NCBI RefSeq assembly: GCF_000621445.1
Contig: NZ_JHYI01000018.1
Coordinates: 62,001-126,000 of the forward strand
Reading direction: 5' to 3'
DNA from: Alkalihalobacillus bogoriensis ATCC BAA-922
GTDB taxonomy: Bacteria; Bacillota; Bacilli; Bacillales; Bacillaceae_F
DNA: 64,000 nt
Under the pieces are notes generated by a model, which saw only the letters and a program-made list of their open reading frames with translations, searched no databases and was not told the origin of the DNA. Positions 54,354 through 62,821 of this stretch are shown piece by piece. A program made the translations under genes and the position numbers. Every line of letters begins with the position of its first letter. Position 1 is the stretch's first letter.

Positions 54354-56507
54354 CTAATCGAAAAGCTTCCTCCAGCGGTCAGTAACCGTTTGAGCGCCAC
54401 CCTTATAAACATATTCCAGGCGTGAACCAAGTCTACTTAATAATTCATTCGTAATCGTCCCACTCTTTTCTGCAACATCTTCGGAAGCTATTTGTTCTTT
54501 CCCATCTTTTCCGATTAGAGTTACTACGTCACTGATTTGGACATGTTCTAAATGGGAGATATCGACGATAAGTTGATCCATACAAATTCGACTGATAATG
54601 GGAGCTTTTTGTGATTGAATAAGAACGTAACCTTTATTTATGTTTCTTGGAAGTCCATCTGCATAGCCAATCGTAACGATCGCAATTTTCATTTTTTGTT
54701 TTGCTTGATAGGCTCTGCCATAACTAATAAATTCACCGGGATTTAGTTGTTTCACTACTGCAATTCTAGCTTTGAGGGCTAAAACTGGTTGTAACTTAAC
54801 GTTGCTAGAAACTTTATCGTTTTTACTTAAGACTCCATAAAGTGCGATACCAGCTCGAACATAATCGTATTGTAATGTAGGATAATTTAAAATTCCATAA
54901 CTTGCTTGGATATGTTGTTTTCCAGTCGGAAGTAGCTGTGATTCTAACCACTTTATTGTTTGATTAAATGTTTCGACTTGCTTGTTCGTGAAATGAATAT
55001 CTTCACTTGTCAAACTGTCGGATACGGATAAATGTGAGAAAATCCCTGTAACTCTTAAATTTTGGCAATTATACAGCGCTTTTAAATCTTTACTATTGGC
55101 TGGATTAAAGCCTAATCGATGCATACCCGTGTCTAACTTAATTTGAATCGGTATTTTTACCCCATGCTTGTTTAATTCCTTTGCGTGAGACAAATCGACG
55201 ACAGTTTGAGTCAAACGGTATTGCTTAATTCGATGAATTTCTGCTGGATTGGTGTAACCTAATATAAGGATCTCACCTTTGATTCTATGCTTGCGTAGCT
55301 CGATTCCTTCTGCTAACGTAGCTACTGCAAACGATTTAATTCCTTGCTTATTTAATTCTCTCGCTATTTTAACAGCACCATGGCCATATGCATTCGCTTT
55401 TACAACTGCCATTAATTTCGCATCGGATGGTATCAGTTCTTTTAATGCCCTTATATTTTCTCTTAATGCCTGTAAATCAATTTCAACCCAAGCTCTACTA
55501 GTAGAAGAAGCTGTCTCTTTTCTCCAATACACCATCATCAATGCTACAGCGAATGAAAGAAAACTAACCATACAAAAGTGAAGGAGACTATTTTCAACAA
55601 ACAAGTGTTTCCAATTTAAGAAATCAGATGTAAAGCGAACGATAACAATCATCCAAGGGTGAATGATATAAATGATGACCGATAAAGTTCGTATATTTCT
55701 ACTGCTTGTTCCCTTTATTTGCAATAAACAGAGGAACAAGTAATACATTGTTGGAAGAAGCATGATATACATACTGTCATGACGTTGTAGGGAATGATGA
55801 TAAAGCAAAAGTCCCTCAACAATTAAGAATACAAGGGAAAGAAAGAGCAATGAGATGTTCTTTGTAAATGAACCTCGTTTAGTAATTTGATAGATAAGCA
55901 TCCCCATCGTAAGAAAGAGCGGGACCATAAACAAACCATTTCTCGTATAATCTGAAATAGAAAAAATAGTATTATAGAAAGACTCTAAATAAGGTATTTG
56001 TTTAATAACACCATAGTAGCTATCTCCAAATAATCCAATCACATAAAGAAAAAGGGATAAAAAAAACGTTAAGCGCAAACCAATTTTCCGCATACAAAAG
56101 ACAACAATCAGAACGCCTAGAATCAACCCTGGAAAATACCATAAATGATAAAAAGTACTGTTAATTAACAAATCTTTCAAAAACGAAAATCCCCAACCTT
56201 CACTCTTATAATGTCCAGCGTAAAGATTAAGTGGTAAAAACAGGACGATTGAGCAAATATATAAAAGAACAAGTTTCTTACAGAAAGACCAAATGTAAAG
56301 CTTATTTCCACTTTCTATTTGTTTATATAAGAAATATCCACTAACCATAAGGAAAAACGGAACCGCTATTCTAGCAATGATACGCGTTAAAATAAAATCA
56401 GCATCCTCACCAAAAGTGAGGAGCGGAGAAGTATGGTTCGCTACCACAAGAAACGCGGCGATTAATCGGAACTGATCAATCGCTCCTGATTTATGATTCA
56501 AGCTCAT
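54354..56507 (-). CDS. vanT: Membrane serine/alanine racemase VanT
   Basis: A 717-residue two-domain protein. The N-terminal half (about residues 8-335) is an acyltransferase-3-like domain with ten or so transmembrane helices. The C-terminal half (about 345-717) is a PLP-dependent alanine-racemase fold with PLP Lys370 in LMAVVKANAYGHG, IQIKLDTGMHRLGFNP, and the catalytic Tyr region EFISYGRAY near residue 595. This fusion is diagnostic of VanT, which makes D-Ser for peptidoglycan ending in D-Ala-D-Ser. The start is the ATG at 56507 (GGAG upstream, overlapping the VanXY stop by four bases), not the TTG five codons earlier. Confidence 0.93.
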   Translation of the reverse strand: MSLNHKSGAIDQFRLIAAFLVVANHTSPLLTFGEDADFILTRIIARIAVPFFLMVSGYFLYKQIESGNKLYIWSFCKKLVLLYICSIVLFLPLNLYAGHYKSEGWGFSFLKDLLINSTFYHLWYFPGLILGVLIVVFCMRKIGLRLTFFLSLFLYVIGLFGDSYYGVIKQIPYLESFYNTIFSISDYTRNGLFMVPLFLTMGMLIYQITKRGSFTKNISLLFLSLVFLIVEGLLLYHHSLQRHDSMYIMLLPTMYYLFLCLLQIKGTSSRNIRTLSVIIYIIHPWMIVIVRFTSDFLNWKHLFVENSLLHFCMVSFLSFAVALMMVYWRKETASSTSRAWVEIDLQALRENIRALKELIPSDAKLMAVVKANAYGHGAVKIARELNKQGIKSFAVATLAEGIELRKHRIKGEILILGYTNPAEIHRIKQYRLTQTVVDLSHAKELNKHGVKIPIQIKLDTGMHRLGFNPANSKDLKALYNCQNLRVTGIFSHLSVSDSLTSEDIHFTNKQVETFNQTIKWLESQLLPTGKQHIQASYGILNYPTLQYDYVRAGIALYGVLSKNDKVSSNVKLQPVLALKARIAVVKQLNPGEFISYGRAYQAKQKMKIAIVTIGYADGLPRNINKGYVLIQSQKAPIISRICMDQLIVDISHLEHVQISDVVTLIGKDGKEQIASEDVAEKSGTITNELLSRLGSRLEYVYKGGAQTVTDRWRKLFD

Positions 56508-57271
56508 AGAGGTCTGCTCCAAATCGTTACGATAAATCCATCAACATTATTTCCAGATATCTGATATAAGCAGTCTTCAGGTATTTCAATCGTCGTCCAT
56601 TCTTCATTAGCTCGCACATGAAAAACATTAAATTCCAATTCTTTTTCTATGAATGTATAAGGAGTCCCACCTATTGGAAAATCTCTAAGAAATTGAATGT
56701 ATTCCTCAAGGCAGAAACCAAGCTTTTGAATCCTATTAGCATGGGGAAATCCTACATATCGGAAATGCCATGGTTCGTGTGAGATTCCTGTTAGCTCCTC
56801 TTTGTTTTTCTCATATCGTTCAATAAACCCATAATCAGCAGCAAGCTCTCGGAACTCGGCAAAGATTCCACTATAAGGAAAAGAAGGGCGTATAAAATCA
56901 ATGACAGGTTGATTTTCAGCTAAATCGATGGCAAGTCCCGTCTGATGTTCACTACAATTGGGAAACGCTACATATCGTTCAGTAAAATCCCTACCGTTTT
57001 CTAGTAATGATTCTTCAAATATCGTTTCTTGCTCTTCCTTACTTCGATACCCACTAACGGGAACAATCTTCTCCTTACTATTTATTTTTTCGATTAAATG
57101 GATGAGAGAGGCACTTGCCCTTTTTTCGAGCAGAATCTTTTCATCAACTATTGAAAAAGGTACGAGTGTGCTTATGTTTTTAAACAATGGTCCTTTTATT
57201 GGGTTGGTGCGGTTAACTAAGACTAAATAGCCATTGAACACATCGTCCTTATGTAGAGTTATTGTTCTCAT
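56504..57271 (-). CDS. vanXY: D,D-dipeptidase/carboxypeptidase VanXY
   Basis: A 255-residue zinc peptidase of family M15B. Visible are R76 in SGYRSKEEQ, the SxHxxGxAxD motif with H109 and D116 (SEHQTGLAID), and the catalytic E166 and ligand H169 in EPWHFRY. There is no membrane anchor, so it acts in the cytoplasm. It would remove D-Ala-D-Ala dipeptides and trim UDP-muramyl pentapeptides, preventing normal precursors. A C-terminal extension of about 65 residues beyond the core (from IGGTPYTF) has no motif I recognise. The start overlaps the ligase stop by four bases and the stop overlaps vanT. Confidence 0.92.
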   Translation of the reverse strand: MRTITLHKDDVFNGYLVLVNRTNPIKGPLFKNISTLVPFSIVDEKILLEKRASASLIHLIEKINSKEKIVPVSGYRSKEEQETIFEESLLENGRDFTERYVAFPNCSEHQTGLAIDLAENQPVIDFIRPSFPYSGIFAEFRELAADYGFIERYEKNKEELTGISHEPWHFRYVGFPHANRIQKLGFCLEEYIQFLRDFPIGGTPYTFIEKELEFNVFHVRANEEWTTIEIPEDCLYQISGNNVDGFIVTIWSRPL

Positions 57272-58320
57272 CGCTCTAACCCTAATTGGATCAACTTATC
57301 AATAATAGTCGGAAACGTAAGGCCAATTCCTTTCATCATTGCCGGATAACGACTATGGTCTGTAAAACCAGGAAAGGTATTCACTTCGTTAAAGACAATA
57401 TCTTGATTCTTTGTAATAAACAAATCGACTCTCGCCAATCCAGAACAACCAAGTGTCCGATAAATCTGTATAGCCGTTTCCTTTATTTTTTTTGCTATAT
57501 TAGCGTCAACCCGAGCTGGCATATGAATTCGCGAGTTTGCAAGTGAATATTTTTCATTAAAATCAAAAAATCCATTCGCTAATTCGATTTCATCAACTTC
57601 CCCAACGGTAAGGTCATCATGACCGAGAATGGCACATCCCACCTCAAATCCTTCGATAAATTCTTCTATGATGACTCGATCATCATGACAAAATGCATCT
57701 GTTATTGCCTTAAACAACTCTTCTTTTTCTTTTACAAGTGTAATACCAATCGAGGAGCCAGATTTTACAGGTTTAACAAATAGTGGCGGCTCAAGCTGAC
57801 TGCATAATGCAAAGATATGCTCCTCAGTATCATTATTTGAAAAAACAATTGACCGAGGTGTACGAATACCTTCATGCGCTACTAATTTATGTGCTCTATC
57901 TTTATCCATGCATAAAGCAGAAGAAAAGGTGTCACAGCCAACAAAAGGAATTCCTGCCAGTTCAACATACCCTTGAAGTGTGCCATCCTCCCCGTTTTTA
58001 CCGTGCAAAACAGGAAAGACAATATCAATCGTCATTTCTATAATTTCACCCAGCTGATATTGAACTATTTTACGACTATAACGATTTGGGGAGAAGGCAA
58101 CAGGTGTACAGTTTGAAACATCTTTCCACCAAGTGTCCTGTTCGATTTTTTCCAAACTACCATCATATCGATACCAGCTCCCTTCTTTAGTGATACCGAT
58201 CAAGATTATTTCATATTTTTCCTTGTCCATATGAGAGATAACTGAATGAGCGGATTGAAGAGATACTTCGTATTCATTTGAACAACCGCCAAAGACCACG
58301 GCTACAATTATTTTTTCCAT
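57268..58320 (-). CDS. vanG: D-alanine--D-serine ligase, VanG/VanC type
   Basis: A 350-residue ATP-grasp ligase. It matches my memory of VanG along its length: FGGCSNEYEVSLQSA (12-25 region), VFPVLHGKNGEDGTLQG (101-117), CDTFSSALCMDKDRAHKLV (129-147), and NEVNTFPGF (311-319). The specificity loop FFDFNEKYSL (251-260) has the EKY form of D-Ala-D-Ser and D-Ala-D-Ala ligases, not the EKG/H form of the D-lactate ligases VanA and VanB. The start at 58320 follows AGGGGGAATGAAATA; the open frame extends 43 codons upstream through the promoter. It leads the ligase-vanXY-vanT operon. Confidence 0.92.
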   Translation of the reverse strand: MEKIIVAVVFGGCSNEYEVSLQSAHSVISHMDKEKYEIILIGITKEGSWYRYDGSLEKIEQDTWWKDVSNCTPVAFSPNRYSRKIVQYQLGEIIEMTIDIVFPVLHGKNGEDGTLQGYVELAGIPFVGCDTFSSALCMDKDRAHKLVAHEGIRTPRSIVFSNNDTEEHIFALCSQLEPPLFVKPVKSGSSIGITLVKEKEELFKAITDAFCHDDRVIIEEFIEGFEVGCAILGHDDLTVGEVDEIELANGFFDFNEKYSLANSRIHMPARVDANIAKKIKETAIQIYRTLGCSGLARVDLFITKNQDIVFNEVNTFPGFTDHSRYPAMMKGIGLTFPTIIDKLIQLGLER

Positions 58321-58440
58321 TATTTCATTCCCCCTACTGTTATTAAGAAAATTTGCTAAAGCCAAACATTTAGGCGCCGACTGAGCCTTAGTTGCACTTA
58401 TACTGCAATGTCGATTAAACCGCCATGATATTGTGTAATA

Positions 58441-58497
58441 AAAAAACACTTCATGTTTCTGTACATCTATCGTACTAGAACATAAAGTGTTATTTTT
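58441..58497. terminator. Bidirectional hairpin between vanS and the ligase operon
   Basis: AACACTTCATGTT (58445-58457) pairs with AACATAAAGTGTT (58479-58491) with one mismatch; T runs follow on both strands. It separates vanRS from the ligase-vanXY-vanT operon, so the latter has its own promoter in 58321-58440, where TTGCAGTATAAGTGCAA (minus strand) forms an inverted repeat. Confidence 0.8.
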
Positions 58498-58551
58498 TCG
58501 TTTATTATCAAGGAATGGATACGTTTTTCTGAATTAATTCTTACAAATTCC

Positions 58552-59652
58552 TTACGAGGTGAATGGTAGTGCGACAATAAATTCAACTTTTTCATCTTCG
58601 CTATAGGCCGTAATGGTTCCCCCGTGTAATTCAACAATTTCTTTGGCAATAGCTAGACCTAGACCAGCACCACCTGTATGTGTCGCGCGAGAAGTATCCA
58701 ACCGATAAAACTGTTCAAAGATCCGCTCTAGCTTATCTTTTGGAATAGTACGACCACTGTTAATAAAATGAAGATGAAGAAAGTCCTTTTCTCTTTTTGA
58801 GCGGATGAAAATCGTGCCATTCTCATAACTGTAATTAACGGCATTACGGATTAAATTATCGAAAACACGCTGCATCTTGTTTACATCACATGAAATTTCA
58901 AGATTCGGTTCAATGTCTAATTGACACGTTACATTCTTCTCCACAAAAAGTGGATGAAACTCAAACGTTATCTGCTCTAGCATTCTTGTTAAATGAATGG
59001 AACTCTTTTCAGGACTTAGCTCGGTTAAATTAAATCGAGTGATCTCAAAAAATTCATTTATTAAATCTTCCAACCGTTCCGCTTTATCCAACGTAATAGA
59101 TAAATACTTTTCACGAAGCTCTTGAGAAATCTGCTGCTCATCTCGCAACAATGTGATATAACCAATAACAGAAGTTAATGGTGTTTTTAAATCATGAGCC
59201 AAATAAACGAGCAAATCATTTTTTCTTTGTTCTGCTTCTTTTGCTAATCTTGCGTTTCGAATTGATTCTTCTTTCATTGAATTCATCCGATCTTCCACTT
59301 GTTTAAGTTCAAGAGGAAGATGGATACTTTCATTATTATCGGAAGCAAGCTTTTTACTTGCTTCAACAATATTATCAACATAACTAAGCGTCTTCCACCA
59401 GTAATAGAGGAAGATGAAAAAAACTCCACCTATCCATATAAGCGCGATAAACAGTAAAGGGTTTTGTCCAATTGGTCTTAATAGTACGTATACGAAGTCT
59501 GTAGGATACCAAATGAATTGATTTATTATGTATCTAAACGCTATATAGAAAGTAATTAATCCAATTGAAAAAATAGAAATCGTAATGAAAAATCTCCCTA
59601 AAATTCTTCTAAATAATCCTACCCTCACTACATTATTAGACTTTTTATTCAA
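58552..59652 (-). CDS. vanS: Sensor histidine kinase VanS
   Basis: A 366-residue kinase. Two transmembrane helices (about residues 20-45 and 67-87) enclose a short extracytoplasmic loop, as in VanS of D-Ser-type clusters. H box YLAHDLKTPLTSVIGY near residue 150, N box FDNLIRNAVNY, and G box GGAGLGLAIAKEIVELHGG. The preferred start is the TTG at 59652, eight bases after GGGGTGGG; a TTG at 59685 precedes that site. It overlaps vanR by eight bases. It would sense glycopeptides or their cell-wall effect. Confidence 0.9.
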   Translation of the reverse strand: MNKKSNNVVRVGLFRRILGRFFITISIFSIGLITFYIAFRYIINQFIWYPTDFVYVLLRPIGQNPLLFIALIWIGGVFFIFLYYWWKTLSYVDNIVEASKKLASDNNESIHLPLELKQVEDRMNSMKEESIRNARLAKEAEQRKNDLLVYLAHDLKTPLTSVIGYITLLRDEQQISQELREKYLSITLDKAERLEDLINEFFEITRFNLTELSPEKSSIHLTRMLEQITFEFHPLFVEKNVTCQLDIEPNLEISCDVNKMQRVFDNLIRNAVNYSYENGTIFIRSKREKDFLHLHFINSGRTIPKDKLERIFEQFYRLDTSRATHTGGAGLGLAIAKEIVELHGGTITAYSEDEKVEFIVALPFTS

Positions 59653-60349
59653 TGGTGTAGCCCACCCCCCATACTGTTTTAACAAACTTTGGCTTTCTTG
59701 AAGGTTCTTTCATTTTTTCTCTAAGTCGTGCAATATGAGCCATTACCGTATTATTATTATCTATATATTTTTCACCCCATACCGCTTCAAATAACTCTTC
59801 TGAAGACACAACCTTCCCTCTGTTTTCACATAAATACCAGAGGATAGAAAATTCAATCGGCGTTAATGATAGTGGGTTTCCATAAAGTGTGCATTTACGG
59901 GTGTCGATATTAATGATTAAACCCGCAAAATCAAATTCCTTTGCCTGTTGAATCGGCTGAATCGTTGTGCCACTGCTCTGATTATATCGCTTATAACGCC
60001 GCAGCTGTGCCTTCACTCTTGCTACCATTTCTAATGGATTAAACGGTTTTGTAATATAATCATCCGCTCCAAGCGTTAGCCCGGTAATTTTATCGATATC
60101 TTCTACTTTTGCTGTCAGCATAATGACCGGATAATGATAGGTTTCACGGATTTTCTGGCAAATGGAAAAACCGTCTACCCCCGGTAACATCACATCTAAT
60201 ATGGCAAGCTCAATCTGATTGGATTGGATAAACTTTAAAGCAGAGTTTCCTTCATAAAATACGCATACATCGTAGCCTTCATTTGTTAAATAATACTTCA
60301 CTAAATCCGCAATCTCTTTTTCATCATCCACCACTAAAATAGGGTTCAT
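59645..60349 (-). CDS. vanR: Response regulator VanR
   Basis: A 234-residue OmpR-type regulator: acidic pocket VVDDEKE, phospho-Asp in LAILDVMLPGVDGF, switch lysine in YITKPFNPLE, and a winged-helix domain (about 140-230) ending KTVWGVGYTIE. The ATG at 60349 is nine bases after AGGAG; the ATG at 60358 touches the site. Together with vanS it forms the first unit of the van cluster and should activate the ligase operon. Confidence 0.92.
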   Translation of the reverse strand: MNPILVVDDEKEIADLVKYYLTNEGYDVCVFYEGNSALKFIQSNQIELAILDVMLPGVDGFSICQKIRETYHYPVIMLTAKVEDIDKITGLTLGADDYITKPFNPLEMVARVKAQLRRYKRYNQSSGTTIQPIQQAKEFDFAGLIINIDTRKCTLYGNPLSLTPIEFSILWYLCENRGKVVSSEELFEAVWGEKYIDNNNTVMAHIARLREKMKEPSRKPKFVKTVWGVGYTIE

Positions 60350-60420
60350 GTTTGTCATCTCCTACTTTTAAAGCTCTGTTTATATAGATTAATTGATTTT
60401 CTGCAGAATGAGAAGAGGAG

Positions 60421-60648
60421 CTTTATCGCTTTTTGGTCAAGAAGCGCTTCTTCAATAAAGTACTAGTGTTCAAGAACTAGCAAATGCGATTCAATTTAGT
60501 GTTGGATTCTTATGATTTCCCTTCAGTTTATGTTGCTTGCGTTCGGTACTGTCCTGATTGAGATTGCCTCTGAAAATTGCAATCGATGACAAAATGAGTT
60601 GGGATGCCGTTTGCAGTTGGATTTGTATTATATATTCCACAATATCGA
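60421..60648 (+). pseudogene. Decayed duplicate of the second half of the 47825 membrane protein gene
   Basis: Aligns with 48191-48417 on the same strand and in the same order (for example CTAGTGTTCAAGAACTAGCA against CTAGTGTTCTAGAACTAGCA, and GTTCGGTACTGTCCTGATTG against GCTCGGTACTATCCTGATTG). Stops and small indels break the frame. It sits 72 bp upstream of vanR. Confidence 0.85.
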
Positions 60649-60714
60649 CAAACTTAGTATTTTGCGGACACCAACGCTCTTATCTGTGAACATCATAGGC
60701 GTTTGACAATAAAA

Positions 60715-60763
60715 GGGGTCACCATGCACCTTATTCACTTAAAACTCCCCCTAGTGACCGTGT
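60715..60763 (-). terminator. Possible terminator of the M23 peptidase gene
   Basis: GGTCAC (60718-60723) pairs with GTGACC (60755-60760) around a 31-nt loop; the minus-strand copy continues CCCTTTTATT. Weak because the loop is large. Confidence 0.45.
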
Positions 60764-60803
60764 ATCTCTCCCTATGTTGTTACTAATCAGATATTGAGAC
60801 GGT

Positions 60804-61496
60804 TTAGTAACCAAACCTTATCCTATCTTTATTTGTTGGAATGCCATTAACTACTTTTTGCCATGCACCATCTTGGAAAACTTCATATTGTTCAAAAGCA
60901 CAAGGCAATCCATTTGCAGTAAGGATGTCACTGCTATCCATCAGTTGAAAATGCAAATGAGGTCCAAAAGAATTTCCTGAATGACCCACTCTTCCAATAA
61001 CTTCACCTTTTTTTACACTCTGACCAACTGAAACCTGAATAGAATCGGTTTGAAGATGTACTAACGCGGCATATACATTTTCACTACAGTTCATGATGAT
61101 GTAGTTACCAGCAACGGATTGTATGTCGTCTTTTTTCGGTTCAAAATAATGAGCATTTTTATAAGCATTAGACATATCTAATAGCAAATTCGTTCGTGCT
61201 CGTTCTCGATAACCATCCTCTGCTTGGACAACGATCCCGTCACATGGTGCATATACCTCTTGGCCCCAACAGTAATAATCCCTTAAGGAAACCCCAAAAA
61301 AAAGATATTGTGGCAAGCTAACACGATAGGCGGGCCAGCCTGTTCTTTCCCAATCAACTTGTATAAAGTCATAAGCATATCTTGTTCCTAACTTGTTTGT
61401 TCCGTGGCTCGGAATCCTTGTCCCTGGAGTGTTAGGAGAGAGCCATTCTCCTCTCAAAGGAAACTCTACACTTATCGGCTCATGCGCTTTAATCAT
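60804..61496 (-). CDS. M23 family peptidase-like protein
   Basis: A 230-residue LytM/M23-type protein without a signal peptide. The C-terminal zinc motif GPHLHFQ is present and preceded by GRVGHSGNSF, as in the family; the first ligand segment reads GTRYAYDF, where the usual His four residues before the Asp is Arg. The Asp is present, so metal binding is uncertain. Such variants occur as non-lytic or altered M23 proteins. The start at 61496 follows GGAAGGGAG. It is downstream of a TetR gene on the same strand (95 bp) and may be co-transcribed with it. Confidence 0.8.
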   Translation of the reverse strand: MIKAHEPISVEFPLRGEWLSPNTPGTRIPSHGTNKLGTRYAYDFIQVDWERTGWPAYRVSLPQYLFFGVSLRDYYCWGQEVYAPCDGIVVQAEDGYRERARTNLLLDMSNAYKNAHYFEPKKDDIQSVAGNYIIMNCSENVYAALVHLQTDSIQVSVGQSVKKGEVIGRVGHSGNSFGPHLHFQLMDSSDILTANGLPCAFEQYEVFQDGAWQKVVNGIPTNKDRIRFGY

Positions 61497-61591
61497 CTCA
61501 TTTCTCCCTTCCATCCATTTTTCACTACATTATTGGAAAATGACAAGTGCCAGTACTTACTCATACGCTGGGATTTTTCTCATTCCACGTC

Positions 61592-62227
61592 TTATTCATC
61601 GCTTGTCGTATAGAAAATTCTTCTAAGTTCGTCAAAGTATTCGTCAAGCGTTGAAACGATACGCTCATAATCCACATTTGAAGCTTCTGAATTCCTGATT
61701 CCTTCTAATATTTCATTTGTAAATCCGACATTAGCCCATAAGATAACTTGTTTACACTTTTCAATATTCAACCCTGCTCTAAATTTAGATTCATCAATCA
61801 TGTCAAATATTTCAGTACCGCATGAAGATTGCTTTTTTCTTTCTCTTTTTTCAAGTTCTTTGTTTACTTCATCAGAGTTTGTAGCGTTCGAAAGTTTGTT
61901 TAACTCAAAAATCCAAGGATATTGCTTTATTAGTTCTAGTTGAAGAAGATACGATTGCCGTAGCCGATCAAAAATATCTTTTTTCGTAAAATCCATTTTC
62001 ATAAAGTATTCCTTATTAAGAATTTCGGTGAAGTAATCATACACAAGCAGAAAGAGTTCCTGTTTATTCTTTATATAATGAAACATCAAGGCTTTAGAAA
62101 TACCTGCATCTTTTGCTATTACATTCGTAGATGCCTTGTCAAACCCTTTTAGAGCAAATTCTTTTAAGGCTGCATTTAAGATAGCGTCGCGCCTTAAAGG
62201 TTCTAAATCCAATAATTTTATAGACAT
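61592..62227 (-). CDS. TetR family regulator
   Basis: A 211-residue regulator. The N-terminal helix-turn-helix (about residues 10-55) is AALKEFALKGFDKASTNVIA then KDAGISKALMFHYIKNKQEL, and the C-terminal ligand-binding domain is helical (about 60-205). The start at 62227 follows AAGGGAG. Two matching operator-like palindromes are immediately upstream, indicating autoregulation. The ligand is unknown. Confidence 0.92.
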   Translation of the reverse strand: MSIKLLDLEPLRRDAILNAALKEFALKGFDKASTNVIAKDAGISKALMFHYIKNKQELFLLVYDYFTEILNKEYFMKMDFTKKDIFDRLRQSYLLQLELIKQYPWIFELNKLSNATNSDEVNKELEKRERKKQSSCGTEIFDMIDESKFRAGLNIEKCKQVILWANVGFTNEILEGIRNSEASNVDYERIVSTLDEYFDELRRIFYTTSDE

Positions 62228-62258
62228 ATTCAATCTCCCTTGATAATCCTACTTGCCA

Positions 62259-62275
62259 TTTACCTGTTAGGTCAA
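62259..62275. promoter_or_regulatory. TetR operator-like site 1
   Basis: TTTACCTGTTAGGTCAA: ACCT and AGGT in inverted sense within an almost identical 17-mer found again at 62291. Confidence 0.7.
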
Positions 62276-62290
62276 TATTATTATATCTCA

Positions 62291-62307
62291 TTTACCTAAA
62301 AGGTCAA
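62291..62307. promoter_or_regulatory. TetR operator-like site 2
   Basis: TTTACCTAAAAGGTCAA, 32 bp (three helical turns) from site 1 and differing only in the central bases. Confidence 0.7.
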
Positions 62308-62652
62308 TAAATTTAGTTCCTAAATTCAGGGGAAATTGCACCTCAAATGGGATTAGTTATATTTCACGGCAGAAGGCAAAGAGGTCAAGCGATACAACGA
62401 AATGTTGATGAGTTTCCAAAGAACGAAAAAAAGAGAGGCCAGCGTTTAACTTCCAGCATCTCACTATTTCTATATTTCTGAAAAACCTTAGTAAATCAGG
62501 CTTTCGTTCAATCCTTCCTTGACATCCCCACAACAAAAGCAACAGATTTTTGTTCTAACGTCCTCTTTCGTTTAAGTAATATTATTCAAGAGTTTTTTTA
62601 GAAACATTGGGGCCAATATCATTTGTTGAACATTGGAACGATTAATTAAAGG
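62308..62652. other. Intergenic stretch with nothing recognised
   Basis: 345 bp without a supported gene. A minus-strand frame (62357-62542) has no ribosome binding site and no familiar product. Confidence 0.35.
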
Positions 62653-62811
62653 CTATAGTCTATATGATTTTATTTCTTTTACCTTTCCAGACTTTGAAGT
62701 ATTACTAAACATATATACATCACAGAAATCAATTTTTGTTTCGTTTGCTAATGAAATCACCCCATTTATGGAAGCGAATTTTCCATGAGTGATGACTTGG
62801 TAAATTTCCAA
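62653..62811 (-). pseudogene. C-terminal remnant of a SnoaL-like protein
   Basis: About 53 residues whose sequence IYQVITHGKFASINGVISL then DFCDVYMFSNTSKSGKVKEI matches the end of NTF2/SnoaL-fold proteins (typically VITHGKYASANG...FCDVYEF). No start codon with a ribosome binding site is in place, and the N-terminal 70 or so residues are missing. It directly follows the membrane protein gene at 62822. Likely a 5'-truncated relic. Confidence 0.6.
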
Positions 62812-62821
62812 ACAGTCAAAG

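Noticed and set aside
54008-54430. Overlapping frames on both strands downstream of vanT
   Set aside because: No ribosome binding sites, no recognisable product; they overlap vanT coding sequence.
58321-58449. 43-codon N-terminal extension of the ligase gene
   Set aside because: Would run through the operon's own promoter region; the family starts at the MEKIIVAVVFGG sequence with a good ribosome binding site.
62357-62542. Minus-strand frame of 61 codons
   Set aside because: No ribosome binding site and no family; checked for transposase similarity without success.
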